DNA from: Siderastrea radians
Taxonomy: Eukaryota; Cnidaria; Anthozoa; Scleractinia; Rhizangiidae
Direction: 5' to 3'
Length of the DNA: 64,000 bases
Assembly: GCA_964017195.1 (NCBI GenBank)
Contig: OZ024896.1
Span: 27,627,430-27,691,429 of the forward strand
Position 1 is the first letter of the stretch, and every line of letters starts with the position of its first letter. The notes beneath the pieces were generated by a model. The model was not told the DNA's origin. It ran no database searches and saw only the letters and a list, made by a program, of their open reading frames with translations. Shown here piece by piece: positions 21,627 through 33,108 of this stretch. Both the position numbers and the translations under genes were made by a program.

Positions 21627-22945
21627 GGGTGTCAATGGGGTATACCTCTAGTCAGTAAACAGTTACAAAAATCCCTTTTAGTCAGTCAACAGTAAAAAAA
21701 ATCCCTTTTAGTCAGTAAACAGCAAACGGGGAAAAAAGTCGGTTAATAACTAACGTTTACTAACTTTTTTCTCACAATGTAGTCAACAGCGATGTTGATC
21801 ACAACCTTTCATCTTCTTAGTGGTAGGAAAAAAATCCTAGAATCGATAAAACGGTCTTAAATAAAAAAAAATAGAAATAGAAAACAGCATGGAAAATACT
21901 TCACTGACGAACGGGTGAGTTTCTGACGAGTGAACAAAAATCACATGCGCGCATTTTTCCATGGCTTAAACTCTATTGTTGAAGACAACAGCAAGCAGAA
22001 TCGACAGAATCAAACAGGAGTCACCATCAAGTGGTCTCAAGTGCCAACCGTAAGACTTAAAGGGGCCACGTCACCATTTCTAGTGTCACTTTAAAAAGCC
22101 AAAGGACATATTTATAGCAGTGGGAACCTAAACAAATTGGTTCAGCTTTGTTTAAATGTTTTCTACTAGTGCTCTGAGAGTAAACTTAAGTGTCCAGAAT
22201 CCTTCAGCAGCATAAGACCTGGCTGGAAATGGATTGCAACTTGAAAAAAATTAGGCTAATGTTTTCAAGTTTATCGTCGTGTCTTGGTGAACTCAAAAAA
22301 CCTCTGATTATGATCTATTCTTTCTTCGCAAATTCACTTGATATCTTTCTTTTAGTGTTCAACAAGCTGATGTTGTTTCTGAGAAAGGTATTAAGTTTTA
22401 ATGTAGGGCAGTTCTGAGCCAAAAACATCGACATCTCCTTGACACAGCCCCTTTAAGGTCCTTTAATTGACACCAGGAAAGCCCTCCACGTGCAGCCTGA
22501 AGTTATTGAAGCTCTCAATTAAATAATATTCTTGAGCGAAAACGCTCGATAACTTCGGCATTACACAGCACAAATGGATGCCATGCCACGTTTGCCATGG
22601 TCGGAAGTCAGGAGAGACCCTGGAACGATTATATAAAGCCGCAGATACAGCGCAGGCTCAGGGGTTGTCACGAAAATCAGTCACGCAGCAGACTAAAAAC
22701 GACAACAATGGTCGGAAGGTCTTAGCAGGGTCGAAAATCGACTCAAAAATGATTTAAACGAAGTAACGGCAAGCTCAATTTTCTTATTTGCACAGAAAAA
22801 ACGTTAAAAATTTGTCTTTATGTACCGCATACGCTAAGAAAACGGCTTCCTTTTATACGATAGTCAGCTCGTATTTTGTTATTTATACGGTTACGATAAC
22901 AAAAATCCATTGTTATACGCTAGTCAGTTAACCCCATTGACACCC
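21627..22945. mobile_element. TIR element GGGTGTCAATGGGGT
   Basis: The exact 15-bp inverted repeats GGGTGTCAATGGGGT (21627) and ACCCCATTGACACCC (22931-22945) are each followed internally by CTAGTCAGT. Near the left end a ~36-bp unit (TAGTCAGTAAACAG, then AAAAATCCCTTT) is tandemly repeated about three times. ATAAAA is present on both flanks within a few bases, a possible but uncertain TSD. A smaller element is nested inside. No ORF. Confidence 0.65.
22057..22456. mobile_element. MITE with TTAAAGGGGC ends
   Basis: TTAAAGGGGCCACGTCAC at left is matched by TTGACACAGCCCCTTTAA at right. TTAA at both edges fits a TTAA target. It is nested in the GGGTGTCAATGGGGT element. The frame at 22190-22417 inside it has no recognisable domain. 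Confidence 0.6.
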
Positions 22946-23970
22946 TCATAAAATAAGTAAAAATCTGGCAAACGTGCGCGATGGCGAATGGCCACAAGGG
23001 TTCCGTCGAAAGGCGGGCGAAACTTTGAAGTCGCATATCTCCACTATCTCAAAATGTCTCAGCTAAATTTTTGATATGTTTTGAAAAAACTTATTTATCT
23101 TTAACATATGATTAATTTAGGGTAGAGTGCCGAATTTGGAGCTTTTACGGAGGATGCCGTGGAATACAAGTTGGTCGCGTTTAGCGGGCACTACATGTTT
23201 TCGGCACTGCCTAATCCCAGCTAATTTTACTCACCTTAAAACGAGAACAATAAGTTAAGTTGTCTACAGGTATAAACATATTGAGTTTCTTACCAAAACC
23301 CTTAAAGCAGGTGTGAAAAATTCGAAACGGACACCTCGAAACAAAGAAAGAAAATTTCGTTTCTGGTTTGTTGTTTGGCTGCTATTAAATGCACCGGAAG
23401 AGCGGGATTAGCGCTCGTGCCAGTCCTTCTCCGCATCACACCTTGCTTGAGAGAATGTCTGCCCGTTTCATCGCCCAACCTATTCCCGCCCTGGTGTAAA
23501 CTGTTAGGAATCTGAATACCGTAAAACTCGTACTCGCAGACCCGGCGTTTATTCGGGGCCCGGAGTTTATTTATCAAGTGCATTTTTCAGCCATTTGTTT
23601 TTTATCAACAGTGCGGGAGGTTTATCGAATTAAAAACCAATGTCACCAACCTTGTCTTATCTCAATGAATCTGGTAAGTCATTTAACAAAAACTGTCACT
23701 GACAGGATCAGTTATTCAACTCTTCTCAACGTTACATTGCTCCGTATAACACGGAGGAAGTGCATCGACAACTGCACGACAGCAAACATACGATGCAAGC
23801 GAGGTTGCTCCTCCATCAGTTCTGAGAAAAGCAAAATTATGGAAGGATTCAAGGAACTGCTAAAGAAACTCTGGAGAAACCCTCTAGATGATCCTCGCTT
23901 GATGGACAAGCCTGCAGAACATCTACCAAGATTTTTTTACACGATACCTGATGCGCCGTTTGTTTCATCT

Positions 23971-24242
23971 GTTTTACTTAGAAGTACCACTGTAAATGGA
24001 AGGCTTCGTTTGATTATCAGTGGATAAGGAGAAAGCAAGAAAAGTGCCTTTGGGGCTCGCAGTAAGAGGTGTGTCAGATCAAGTGAGTCGTGTCCTTCAG
24101 AAGTTCGTTTTACTTAGAAGTACCACTGTAAATGGAAGGCTTCGTTTGATTATCAGTGGATAAAGGAGAAAGCAAGAAAAGTGCCTTTGGGGCTCGCAGT
24201 AAGAGGTGTGTCAGATCAAGTGAGTCGTGTCCTTCAGAAGTT
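23971..24242 (+). repeat. 136-bp tandem duplication
   Basis: The segment starting GTTTTACTTAGAAGTACCAC at 23971 is repeated at 24107, nearly identical (one extra A in the second copy) through CCTTCAGAAGTTC. It is a recent local duplication just upstream of the GIY-YIG fragment. Confidence 0.9.
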
Positions 24243-24289
24243 CCGCATTCGGCCAGCTTTTAAACCAGTTAGGCATTAGGCGACATTTT

Positions 24290-24669
24290 CAGAAAGCCAA
24301 AAGACAAGACCACCGGCTGACCAGATAGGAGGAATTGTATACAAAGTGAAGTGCAACGGCTGTTCTTTTACATACATCGGGGAAAGCAAGCGCTCGTGGA
24401 CCTCGCGCGGAGTCGAGCACGATCCAGGCTACGCAAGCAACAAAGAATCGGCAATTAAACAGCACGCTGAAACAACGGATCATGATATACATCCGAGAGA
24501 TGCCCAAATCCTCGAGCACGGCGTATCTAACTACGGAAAGAGGCTTTTCTTGGAATCGTGGCACTCCACCATGGACAGCGACGCCGTGAACGCGAGAAAA
24601 GCGTTCCCTCGCGCTTCGATGCCATTAATTCAATATCAGGGACGTCATCACCAACGCAAAAGCTTGTAA
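24290..24669 (+). pseudogene. Penelope-like element, C-terminal GIY-YIG endonuclease fragment
   Basis: The plus frame reads GGIVYKVKCNGCSFTYIGES then KRSW, with the G-I-V-Y...Y-I-G signature and the KC..C pair usual for Penelope-like retroelements. It goes on through REPEAT-free HAETTDHDIHPRDAQIL and KRLFLESWHS, ending at a stop at 24667. The catalytic Arg region (SKRSWTSRGVEH) and the Glu in FLESWHS are present. The reverse transcriptase that should precede it is not recognisable upstream. Such elements use the endonuclease for target-primed insertion. A 3' tail with a hammerhead-like core follows at 24701. Confidence 0.8.
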
Positions 24670-24700
24670 GCGCGAGCACCAACGAACTTTTACTTAAGCT

Positions 24701-24729
24701 CTGATGAAGGTGGACAGAAGTCACCGAAA
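24701..24729 (+). ncRNA. Hammerhead-ribozyme-like core (Penelope tail)
   Basis: CTGATGA is followed by a short stem (GGTGGAC / GTCACC with a bulge) and then GAAA, the two conserved strands of a hammerhead core in the right order and spacing. Penelope-like elements are known to carry hammerhead motifs. Stem I could form between AACTTTT (24683) and AAAAAAGTT downstream; stem III is weak. Activity cannot be judged by eye. Confidence 0.4.
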
Positions 24730-25321
24730 TTTAGAAGAAAAAAGTTAGATCGGTTTTAAAAAACTATTTGAAAAAAATCAAATAAATTGGTAGAAAGAGA
24801 ACTAGTATGCAGTTACGTCACATAGTCTTGCTATTGTTGACTCCTAGTATAGCCTACTGGTCTTTATGAAGTAAACCTCCCCTTTACCCCACAACTGGGT
24901 AAACACCTGGTCTCAGTGTAAAAGTCGGCCTTAAGTTAAGTGGCAGTTAACGCCATGACCACGATGCCCCGGCATTAGTAACCCTGGGATGTACAAGTGG
25001 GGTGAAGGGAAAAGAGGGATGTGAAACCCTTCCTCGTAAGGTTTTCTTTAATTTTTCAGAGACGATTTTTCATCTGCACCTGCCTTTTTTAGTAGCTGTA
25101 GGCATATCCCTTAAACACATTTTGACACAAGGTCGGTGAGAATCGGTTGCTATGCTTACGAAAAATGACGTCATAAGTAGACAGTAAGATAAGTTAGGGG
25201 TTAGACGATGAACGCGAGTGTTCTATGATATAAAGTCCCGAGCAATGCATTCCACAGCAATGGGATCTTTTGAAAATAATAGGGCAAGTTTGGGCTAGTC
25301 GTCTTGTGTAAGAAAGGCGGA

Positions 25322-25428
25322 TAGCGCTGTGTTCATCTTACGTCTTACAATGTAAACTGTTTTCTGTCTGCAGTACATTCCTATTAAAACTTACCGTTAC
25401 CTGAAGACATGTGTCGAAAACGAACGGA
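25322..25428 (+). repeat. Dispersed 107-bp repeat, copy 1
   Basis: TGTTCATCTTACGTCTTACA through CTGCAGTACATTCCTATTAA to CTGAAGACATGTGTCGAAAA recurs almost unchanged at 28940-29036. The ending CTGAAGA...TGTCGAAA resembles a Penelope-like tail. Confidence 0.75.
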
Positions 25429-25435
25429 AGCGAGT

Positions 25436-26020
25436 TCGATCTCAAAAAAGCCTTTGACACCGTCCACCACAGTGTTCTCATACGGAACCTTTATAAATAC
25501 GGTGTTGACAGGAGTAGTCTCAAATGGTTTGAATTACATCTTTGCGACTGAAGTCAAAAATTCCATTTGTCAAATATTGCCCCAGTCTCCTGCGGCATCC
25601 CACGGGTAAGCAATCTTGGACCACTTTTGCCTAATTGTCTCGGTTTACTGCCTCTCCAAGGATGTTTGCCGACGACACAAATATAACCTTCACTGCCACT
25701 ACAATGACTGACCTTGAAAATGTCATAAGTTCAGAGCTAAGAAACCTTAACCACTCGGGCTTATGACCAACAGGCTATTGTAAGCCTTAATGTTGCCAAG
25801 ACTGAATTCATGGTAAATGCATGGGTCAAGTCAACGAATACATGCTCTTTCGAATAGTCAGTTTAATATTGAAATCGACGGCGAATCAATCAAAAGAGTT
25901 GATGAAGCCAAATCACTGGGCTTGTAAATTAACGAACACCTTTCATGGAAAAAACATATAGACGAAAAAAATAAGAGGATATCTTCAGCCATAGGCGCCC
26001 TTAAACAGTTTGAATCGCGA
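25436..26020 (+). pseudogene. Non-LTR reverse transcriptase fragment, copy 1
   Basis: FDLKKAFDTVHHSVLIRNLY and CGIPRVSNLGPL followed by MFADDTN across frameshifts are RT palm motifs of a CR1/L2/Jockey-type non-LTR element. Stops and deletions are frequent (for example the GLYINEHLSW region reads with a TAA near 25928). The segment then jumps back to mid-RT near 26010. Confidence 0.75.
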
Positions 26021-26800
26021 CTGAAACCAAAAATGCCATTTGTCAAATATTGCCCCATGCAGTCTCCTGCGGCGTCCCACGGGTAAGCAATCTTGGACCA
26101 TTTCTATTCTTAGTCTATATTAATGATCTGCCCTCGGTTTAGCCTCTCCAAGGATGTTCGCCGACGACACAAATAATTATAACCTTCGCTGCCAGTACAA
26201 TGGCTGACCTTGAAAATGTCGTGAATTCAGAGCTTAGAAACGTTAACCGCTGGCTTACAACCAACAGGCTATTGTAAGCTTAATGTTGCCAAGACTGAAT
26301 TCATGGTAATTGGGTCAAGTCAACGAATACATGCTCTTTCGAATAATCAGTTTAATATTGAAATCGACGGGCAAATCAATCAAAAGAGTTGATGAAGCCA
26401 AATCACTGGGCTTGTTAATCGACGAACACCTTTCATGGACAAAACATATAAACGAAAAAAGTAAGAGGATATATTCAGCCATGAGCGCCCTTAAACGCAT
26501 AAGACCATTCATCTCCGAAAGCACCGCTCTCCAAATCTACCAAGCGTTAATTTTACCCCACTTTGACTACTGTAGCTCCATTTGGGATGAACTCAACATT
26601 ACCTTGAGCGATAAACTACAAATATTCCAACGTAGGAGTAGCTTTGGCTACAGCGGGACGCTATTATGGAAGAGCCTACCCGTCAATTTACGGAAATAAG
26701 ACTCTCTTGGACGCTTTAAAAGGGTGAATTGACCAACTTTACAGCAATTATCAGTCAGGCTCCCACACTGCAATCTTGTAAAACAGCATTGTTATTATTT
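26021..26800 (+). pseudogene. Non-LTR reverse transcriptase fragment, copy 2, with 3' end
   Basis: Starts again at the segment after FESxL and repeats the FADD region, then continues further: KSLGLLIDEHLSWTKHINEK, ALKRIRPFISESTALQIYQA, LILPHFDYCSSIWDEL. This is the thumb/C-terminal part of the same element. A TATTTATTTATTTATTTT tail at 26793-26820 is the likely 3' end. Together with copy 1 it forms a partial tandem duplication with a period of about 480 bp. Confidence 0.75.
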
Positions 26801-26879
26801 TATTTATTTATTTATTTTTAACAATGCTTTATTTAACAGTGTACCAAGTGTTACAACTGGAAGAATTAAATAAATAATT

Positions 26880-27010
26880 ACAAGGAAAAAAAACACTACT
26901 TAGCTAATTAGCACAAGAGGCGAAATGAAAGGAAGCGAAAAGAAAAAGGAAAAAAAAGCGGGCAAGCAAGCAATTAAAGGGCAAAAAAAAAACACACACA
27001 CACACACATC
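26880..27010. repeat. A-rich tract and (AC)n microsatellite
   Basis: A purine-rich stretch followed by about eight CA dinucleotides at 26991-27007. No gene is seen from here to 27530. Confidence 0.7.
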
Positions 27011-27535
27011 GATGCATTTCTGTAATGCTATGGTGCAGAGGTGCTACCGGGTTGAAAGGACAAAGAGGTTTTGTTAGGTTTGTGATATGATTCTTGGGGG
27101 TCAGGTCTGTCATTGCAAGATTGGTAGAAGAGGTTCCCATTTCTTTGCAACTGTTCTACCATCGTTTTCTATTTTGAAAACGTGACGTAAGCACGAAAAG
27201 AAATCGTTCAATTTTGGAGTGCATTCTTTAAGTTTTCAGATCCAAATAAAATATTTTGCTATCAAGAAAAAAAACTTATTGATTTGTAGTTTATATTTGG
27301 AGTTATCCGGCCTGAGACCCAAAGCAGCGTCCGCCTCAAGAGACCTAGAGTCTTTCTCAGTGATCCTACTGGACTGCAGCCATGAAAACTAACTGTTCCA
27401 GAAGGACTGGGTTTTCTTACATGACCAAAATAGGTGTAACAGATATTCTGATTTGTTATTATTTTAACTTGTATATACTGAAGATTTTTCCGTGGATAAA
27501 TAAATAAAGTATGTGTGTAGAAGTCTAAATATATG

Positions 27536-28190
27536 TTAACGATATAAGAAGAAGCGAGATTTTGCGCTCCATCTTTTCGCCGTTAAAACAAAAATGCTGC
27601 CGTGTTTTTTTATGGGAAAAGCATTTGATAATATTTTCCTCATTCCTGTGGAAACTGGGACCAAATCGGACAAGTTTGCGGTTTTTCGGTGAAGCCTGGG
27701 AAAAATCGTTTCAGATGATATGAGCATGAGAATCAATAATTTCTGCATGCTGCACGGATTTCGCGGCGTTTGATTTTGATTTCGAAATGATGTACTCCGT
27801 ATGTATCCGTGTGTTACTCGTATGTTACCCGTAGAACTCGTGTGGTGTTTTAGTCACGACCTCTCTGATGCACGCGTACGGAGTTCGTATGGATTTGATT
27901 TCGTTTTAGAAATGATGCACGGTGACGAGAGTAGAGTAAATATAATGTCAGCAAAAACGTTGCACTGAAGGAGCCCCTGGTGCGTTCTGACCTTTTTCTT
28001 TTTACACCCGGCCAACTCGCATGGGCTCTGTTCCAATTAAGACATATTTCCAAGTTGCTAGCGCCCCTATAACTGCATCTTAAATTGCCTGTCTACACGG
28101 CCTTTTCTTTTCCGTTTTCTTTGAGAATCGGTTCGTGAGGTGGTTGACAGTAATTGGGGTACAAGTGTGAAGTTCATTCAGCTTGTTTGA
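27536..28190. repeat. Composite dispersed repeat (blocks A and B)
   Basis: Block A (27545-27760, GAAGCGAGATTTTGCGCTCC...) recurs directly at 29050-29250. Block B (27830-28190, TGTGGTGTTTTAGTCACGAC...) recurs directly at 31178-31520. Sequence similarity is high over hundreds of bases. No coding sequence is recognisable. Confidence 0.75.
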
Positions 28191-28930
28191 CGGGGACGTT
28201 AGGTGTAAGGGAGGAAGGGGTCCCTGAACAGCGATACCACGGGAAAATTCGGCAGAACCACGATATCGTGCCGAGAATCGACGGAATACAGAAAATGTAG
28301 TAAACTTCAAATCACCTCATATACTGAAGCTGTTTAAGAAACGACAAGAAACCCTATTACCGTCAGGACCATTTGTTTAACCGGGCCAATATCGTCAGCA
28401 AAAACAGTAGGACTCAACGAAACCACAATAACACCCTCTAATATTTTAAAGTATCATCGGAATGCAACGGCCTCATGAAAAATGACTCGAAGCTAAAATA
28501 CTGCAGGGCTCAATAACTCTTCTCTACTGAGTGCAGCAACCAACTTTTACTAAGTTTTGGCGTTAGCAAGTTTAGAAAGTGTTAGCAAACATGAAGATTA
28601 AGAAGCTTTCACAAGGTTGCAAAGAAAACCAGAATCGATCAATTTCACAAAAAGCAGAGGCACTCTTGCAGAAACTTTGAGAAAACTAGACTGCGCGATT
28701 GACAAGTCTCGATCACGTTCTCCGATACTCCACAGTTCAAGTGACGATGGCTTGTAGGTGTAAATGACTTTTATAAAGTTAATCATAATAATAATATGTT
28801 AAGTTTATATCAAGAAGAGTCACGTAAATCCATCACAAATAGTTAGCTGAAACATTTTTTGAGAAAAACTCCGGGAAATTTAAAGGAAAGTTTCTACTGA
28901 AAGCAAACCTGGTTATGTGAAGAGTAGTAC
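28191..28930. other. No gene seen
   Basis: No recognisable coding, RNA or mobile-element feature. Confidence 0.35.
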
Positions 28931-29039
28931 CGGATACCGCTGTGTTCATCTTACGTCTTACAATGTAAACTGTTTCCTGTCTGCAGTACATTCCTATTAA
29001 CACTTACCGTTATCTGAAGACAAATGTGTCGAAAACGAA

Positions 29040-29445
29040 CAGAAGCGATACAAGAGAAGCGAGATTTTGCCCTTTATCTTCTCGCAGTTAAAACAAAAAT
29101 GTTTCCGTGTTCTTTAAAGGGAAAAGCATTTGATCCTCATTCCTGAGGGACCTGGGACTAAATCGGACAAGTTTAGCACTTTTCGGTAAAGCCTGGGAAA
29201 AATCGTTTCAGATGATATGAGCATGAGAATGAATAATCTCTGCTGGATCGTGACTAAAACACCACATGAGTACTACGGGTAACATACGAGTAACAAACGA
29301 ATACATACGAGTACATACGAATACATACGAGTCACATAATACGGGTACACACAGATACCTACGAGTGACACACAAGTAACATACTAGTAAATACGAGGAA
29401 CCTACGAATACACACGAGCAACATACGATCATATACATGTATGGG
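29040..29445. repeat. Composite dispersed repeat with ATACGAGTAACAT tandem array
   Basis: A second copy of block A (to 29250) is followed by GTGACTAAAACACCAC and about 180 bp of degenerate 10-12-bp units (ATACGAGTAC, ATACGAATAC, ACACGAGTAAC). This array is the inverse of the one at 31050-31190. Confidence 0.75.
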
Positions 29446-29726
29446 TTATACGCATAGCATCGATCATTTTTTATATGTATATGAAAATGTATTTTAGTAA
29501 AATCTTCGACAATCCGTCAATTTTCCCATTGGGTGTTATAAAATCAAAAATGAGATTGGAATGTACTGTTGACAGGACAAAAGCGACTCGTATGCTCGTG
29601 CTAATGTGATTCCGTGACCTTGTAGTTTATCTTTCACGGGTATATCCTCTAGAGATTTTCCTTTTTTGCATGAGATTATGAAAGGTTCTTTGTATGTTTA
29701 TTTAGCAATGGTTGATTTTGAATTAA

Positions 29727-30150
29727 CAGGGTCTGGAAGGGGGGTCCTGATCCCGCATTCCCGCTCCTTTTTTGAGGAGAATCCCGCATCCCGCCCTTTT
29801 TTCATCGCTATCCCGAATACCGTTTTTTCTTTCCCAAAAATACGTTAAAAAAGACTAATTTCTGCAAAAGCTAATAAATTTTAGATGTAGATTGGCCCTT
29901 TTGATTGATATTTTGCGCTCGCCTGGTTGATTCGCTTTTGCCGCTAGAACGTTTACTTGGGTCGTGACGATTTCCCAAATTCCCGACAGACAAGCCAAAA
30001 AATCCCGCATCCCGTGCCCAAATTTTGGCGAATCCCGCTTCCCTGGTAGCAGTCAAATCCCGAATCCTGTCAAGATATTTTGCGTTTTCCCGAATCCCGC
30101 ACCGTATTTTGGTCAAATCCCGGATCCCGAGAATACCCTTCCAGACCCTG
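29727..30150. mobile_element. MITE with CAGGGTCTGGAAGGG ends and ATCCCGCATCCCG repeats
   Basis: CAGGGTCTGGAAGGG at 29727 pairs with CCCTTCCAGACCCTG ending at 30150. Multiple GAATCCCG/AATCCCGCATCCCG words fill the interior. The open frames through it (minus 29871-30116, plus 29964-30269) are repeat translations. Near-matching AATTAA/AGTTAA flank the ends. Confidence 0.8.
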
Positions 30151-31040
30151 AGTTAAGTGCCATTTGCTCATTAAGTTTCTTCATGAGGGTGTTCTTAAGA
30201 TTAGGCACAGCCGGGTGGCACGTTGTTACGAAAGGCAGAATTTTCTTGCGCACTTTCTCTCTTTGTTGAAGTACCGACTTCCTTTCACTGAATTTGACTT
30301 CGGATGTTATTCTTTCTACTAGACTGTTGGGGTAGTCTCTCGCACGGAGGCTTGTTTTAAATTGGTTGATGTTCTCAGCTCAACCAAACTGGATTTCGCT
30401 GAAGAGTTTGTTGTAAGAGGTCTTGGAGCTTCACCTTTGATAAACCCTTTTCTATCCCCTGGTGGGTGGCAGGTAGAGAAGTACTGGAAAGCCTCTGTCG
30501 GCTTAAAATGTGTGCGGTTATCAAGGATTGCGTGCTTGTTTGTTAAATCTTTCGCCTTTGAAAACAGATGCTGACAAACGGCAGATCACGCCATTCAACA
30601 ATGGTTGGCGATTGAGCTCCACGCGCTTGTGCATTGATTAACATTCAACATGTTCAGTATATTACGTGATCTGCTATATGCCGAGCTGGATCTGGGAAGG
30701 AGGCTGTGCGAGCCAAATGTTACCCAGGTTACCGAAGATAATGCTATTTTTCATAATAGGCTTACAAGACGCACGAAGGAAGAAAGCATTTCACCTCCCC
30801 CCCCCCCCCTCCCTCCCTGCATCATGATGTTTTTACTTCACACTACCGCTACCGCTATTTGCACTACCGCTATTATTTCACACTACCGCTATTTGCTCTC
30901 ATTTTTGAATCTATAACATCCAGCGGGAAAATTGGCGAAGATTGTCGAAGATTTCCGAGGAAGATCCAACACCTTTTAGCTGAAATCCATGTATTTTACT
31001 AAAAAAAAACAGTATGAGAAAAAGATAGATGTTATGCGCA
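30151..31040. other. No gene seen
   Basis: A polyC run at 30799-30812 and three CACTACCGCTATT units at 30840-30895 are present, but no supported gene. Confidence 0.35.
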
Positions 31041-31049
31041 TAAAATATA

Positions 31050-31520
31050 TACTCGTATGTTACTTTTATGTCACTCGTATGTATCAGTATGTACCCGTAT
31101 GTAGGTGGTATGTGACTCGTACGTATTCGTATGTACTCCGTATGTATCGGTGCGTTACTTGTATGTTACCCGTAGTACTCGTGTGGTGTTTTAGTCACGA
31201 CCTCTCTGCTGCACGCGCACGGAGTTCGCGGCGATTTGATTTCGATTTCGAAATGATGCACGGGCACGAGAGCAGAGCAAATGTAATGTCAGCGAAAACG
31301 TTGCACTGAAGGAGCCCCTGGTGCGTTTTGACCTTTTTCCTTTTAAACCGGCCAACTCGCGTGGGCTCTGTTTCCAGTTATATATATTTCCAAGTTGCAG
31401 CCGCTCCTATAACTGCATCGTGAATTGCCTGTCTACACGGCCTTTTCTTTTACGTTTTCTTTGAAGATCGGTTTGTGGTTGACAGTAATTAGGATACAGG
31501 TGTGACGTTCATGCAGCTTT
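31050..31520. repeat. ACTCGTATGT tandem array plus block B copy
   Basis: About 140 bp of degenerate units (ACTCGTATGTTAC, CCGTATGTA) lead into the second copy of block B, which runs to AGTAATTAGGATACAGGTGT near 31500. Same orientation as 27780-28190 and inverted relative to 29255-29445. Confidence 0.75.
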
Positions 31521-31732
31521 AACCCTTTCAGTCCCAGAGTCAGATAAGGATACATTAAAAGTGGTTATAACTTTTGAGTCTGTGGATTAAATCCTATGGT
31601 GTCACCATTCAAATGAAACCTCTTAAGCAGTACTTTCACATGGTACTATCTATATTTAAGTATTTTACAAAATGAAATTTGGGACTTGTCTTGAATGCTC
31701 CTTTTGGGATCTCTTGGGAGTTAAAGGGTTAA
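31519..31732. mobile_element. MITE with TTAACCCTTT ends
   Basis: TTAACCCTTTCAGTCCCAGAG at the left pairs with CTCTTGGGAGTTAAAGGGTTAA at the right. TTAA edges. 214 bp, non-coding. A second family member lies at 46251-46466. Confidence 0.8.
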
Positions 31733-32440
31733 TTGAGGGGGACGTTAGCAGTAAGGGAGGAAGGGTTCCCTTCAATGGATTTTTGACGATATGAACTCCG
31801 ATTATGTCTTCCAACTGAGGAGGGAATTGCTTGCTCAAGTACTTGCGAAATAATTGCATTTTCCTGTGCTGCTGAAATGTATATTTATCTGCTGCAGTAA
31901 ATGCGATAAATCGATACACCCCAGGCGCTGCATGCCCTGTGCGTGTACCTAAAATGCGATTCAAATAAACAGGCTGTCAAATATCCCCCCTATTGCATTT
32001 TAATTATCACGGGTTTGTAGACAACATAAAGTCATTTGCTGGTACCATTCGTTAATCAGATCATGCATCCTATCCGTTGAACTATTCTCCCTAGAAAAAT
32101 AGGAGGGAAAGCACATTATCATCGTAACTTTGTACCATTACCTCATCTTTCCCCTATACCTGCGCTTGCCATATTCTAAAAGCTACTTCCATGCTACTCT
32201 CGAAACTGCAACTATTTATTACGTTCTACAAATTTAAAGCCAATTATTCCTTAACCACCCAAGGAATAATTTTCTGATGCTTTCCTTACTTTCCGCCTTA
32301 AAGTTGAACATTTTAATGAAGCTAAAAACAATAGGCGTCTCGCACAAGTAGTCTTTCTTTGGTTTATCGAGGTGATAGTTTGAAACTGGGTACGCGTTAT
32401 GTTGCAAATAAATCCATCCTTCGTAAAAGACAACCGAGTG
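31733..32440. other. No gene seen
   Basis: No recognisable coding or mobile feature. A minus-strand frame at 31665-31964 has no known domain and overlaps the MITE. Confidence 0.35.
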
Positions 32441-32444
32441 TTGT

Positions 32445-32625
32445 AGAACTGGCCAGTTGCATTTTACTTGGTCGGTTTTGTGTTAGTCAACTGTGCATTG
32501 CGCTGACAGTTGTGTGTTACTGGGTCAGTTGTGCCTATACCTCAGCTATGTATTCGCTGCATATTGCTCGGTCAATTGTGCATTCTTTGGTCAACAGTGT
32601 ATTACTGACTCGGTCAGCTCTATAC
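32445..32625. repeat. ~20-bp minisatellite, second locus
   Basis: Degenerate TTACTGGGTCAGTTGTGCC-type units, matching the array inside the long-TIR element at 5080-5535. Confidence 0.65.
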
Positions 32626-33005
32626 GCATGATATTTCAGACTTATTTAAGCCCAGAAGGATCGAAATTTCCGTGGCGTTTTGTTACAACTTGCTTGAACC
32701 CTTCAGGTTCCCCCGAAAGGAACTGTCTGACCTAAAGAAGGATATAACCATATTCACTTGCGTAGGACCTACATTGTGACCTCTGTCCATCAAACACATG
32801 CACCTTGATAAGCTTTTCTGACTCGACATACAGCGAACGAAATAAGCCATTCGTCATCCCTTAGTTATGAAACAGTTACCCACGCTACGCACATTAAATC
32901 TCTGGTGTCGTTAAAGGTTTCAAGCGTGCAAACTAATGTTTAAAATTGGTTTTCACGTGTTTGATAAGCTAAGATACTAAAAACTTCCATTCGATAATAC
33001 TTCAC

Positions 33006-33011
33006 TTTATT
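33006..33011 (-). terminator. Polyadenylation signal AATAAA for HDAC3
   Basis: AATAAA on the minus strand 338 bp past the HDAC3 stop codon. It is the nearest canonical hexamer I noticed; use is inferred from position only. Confidence 0.4.
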
Positions 33012-33021
33012 TACAATGTTT

Positions 33022-33108
33022 GCAACTGCTACCAATTTCAACGCAACTATCGAAAACGGAAGCAACTGCTACCAATTTCAACGCAACTATCGAAAACGGA
33101 AGCAACTG
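33022..33108. repeat. 40-bp perfect tandem duplication
   Basis: GCAACTGCTACCAATTTCAA and the next 20 bases are repeated exactly at 33062. It lies in the presumptive 3' UTR of HDAC3. Confidence 0.9.

Larger units (their letters stand above)
20380..23505. mobile_element. Possible 3.1-kb element with ~110-bp inverted ends
   Basis: CCAGGGCGGGAATAGGTTGG at about 20382 is matched in inverted orientation by CCAACCTATTCCCGCCCTGG ending near 23500. The match continues inward (GGCGACGAAACG; GGTGTGATGC). No transposase is visible between them; two smaller TIR elements are nested inside. It could also be two independent solo copies of one repeat. Confidence 0.4.

Noticed and set aside
23578..24027. 149-residue frame upstream of the 136-bp duplication
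   Set aside because: No domain or family resemblance seen, and its end lies inside the duplicated segment.
29871..30269. Open frames on both strands rich in GIRD and IPNP words
   Set aside because: They are produced by the ATCCCGCATCCCG repeats in the MITE at 29727-30150.
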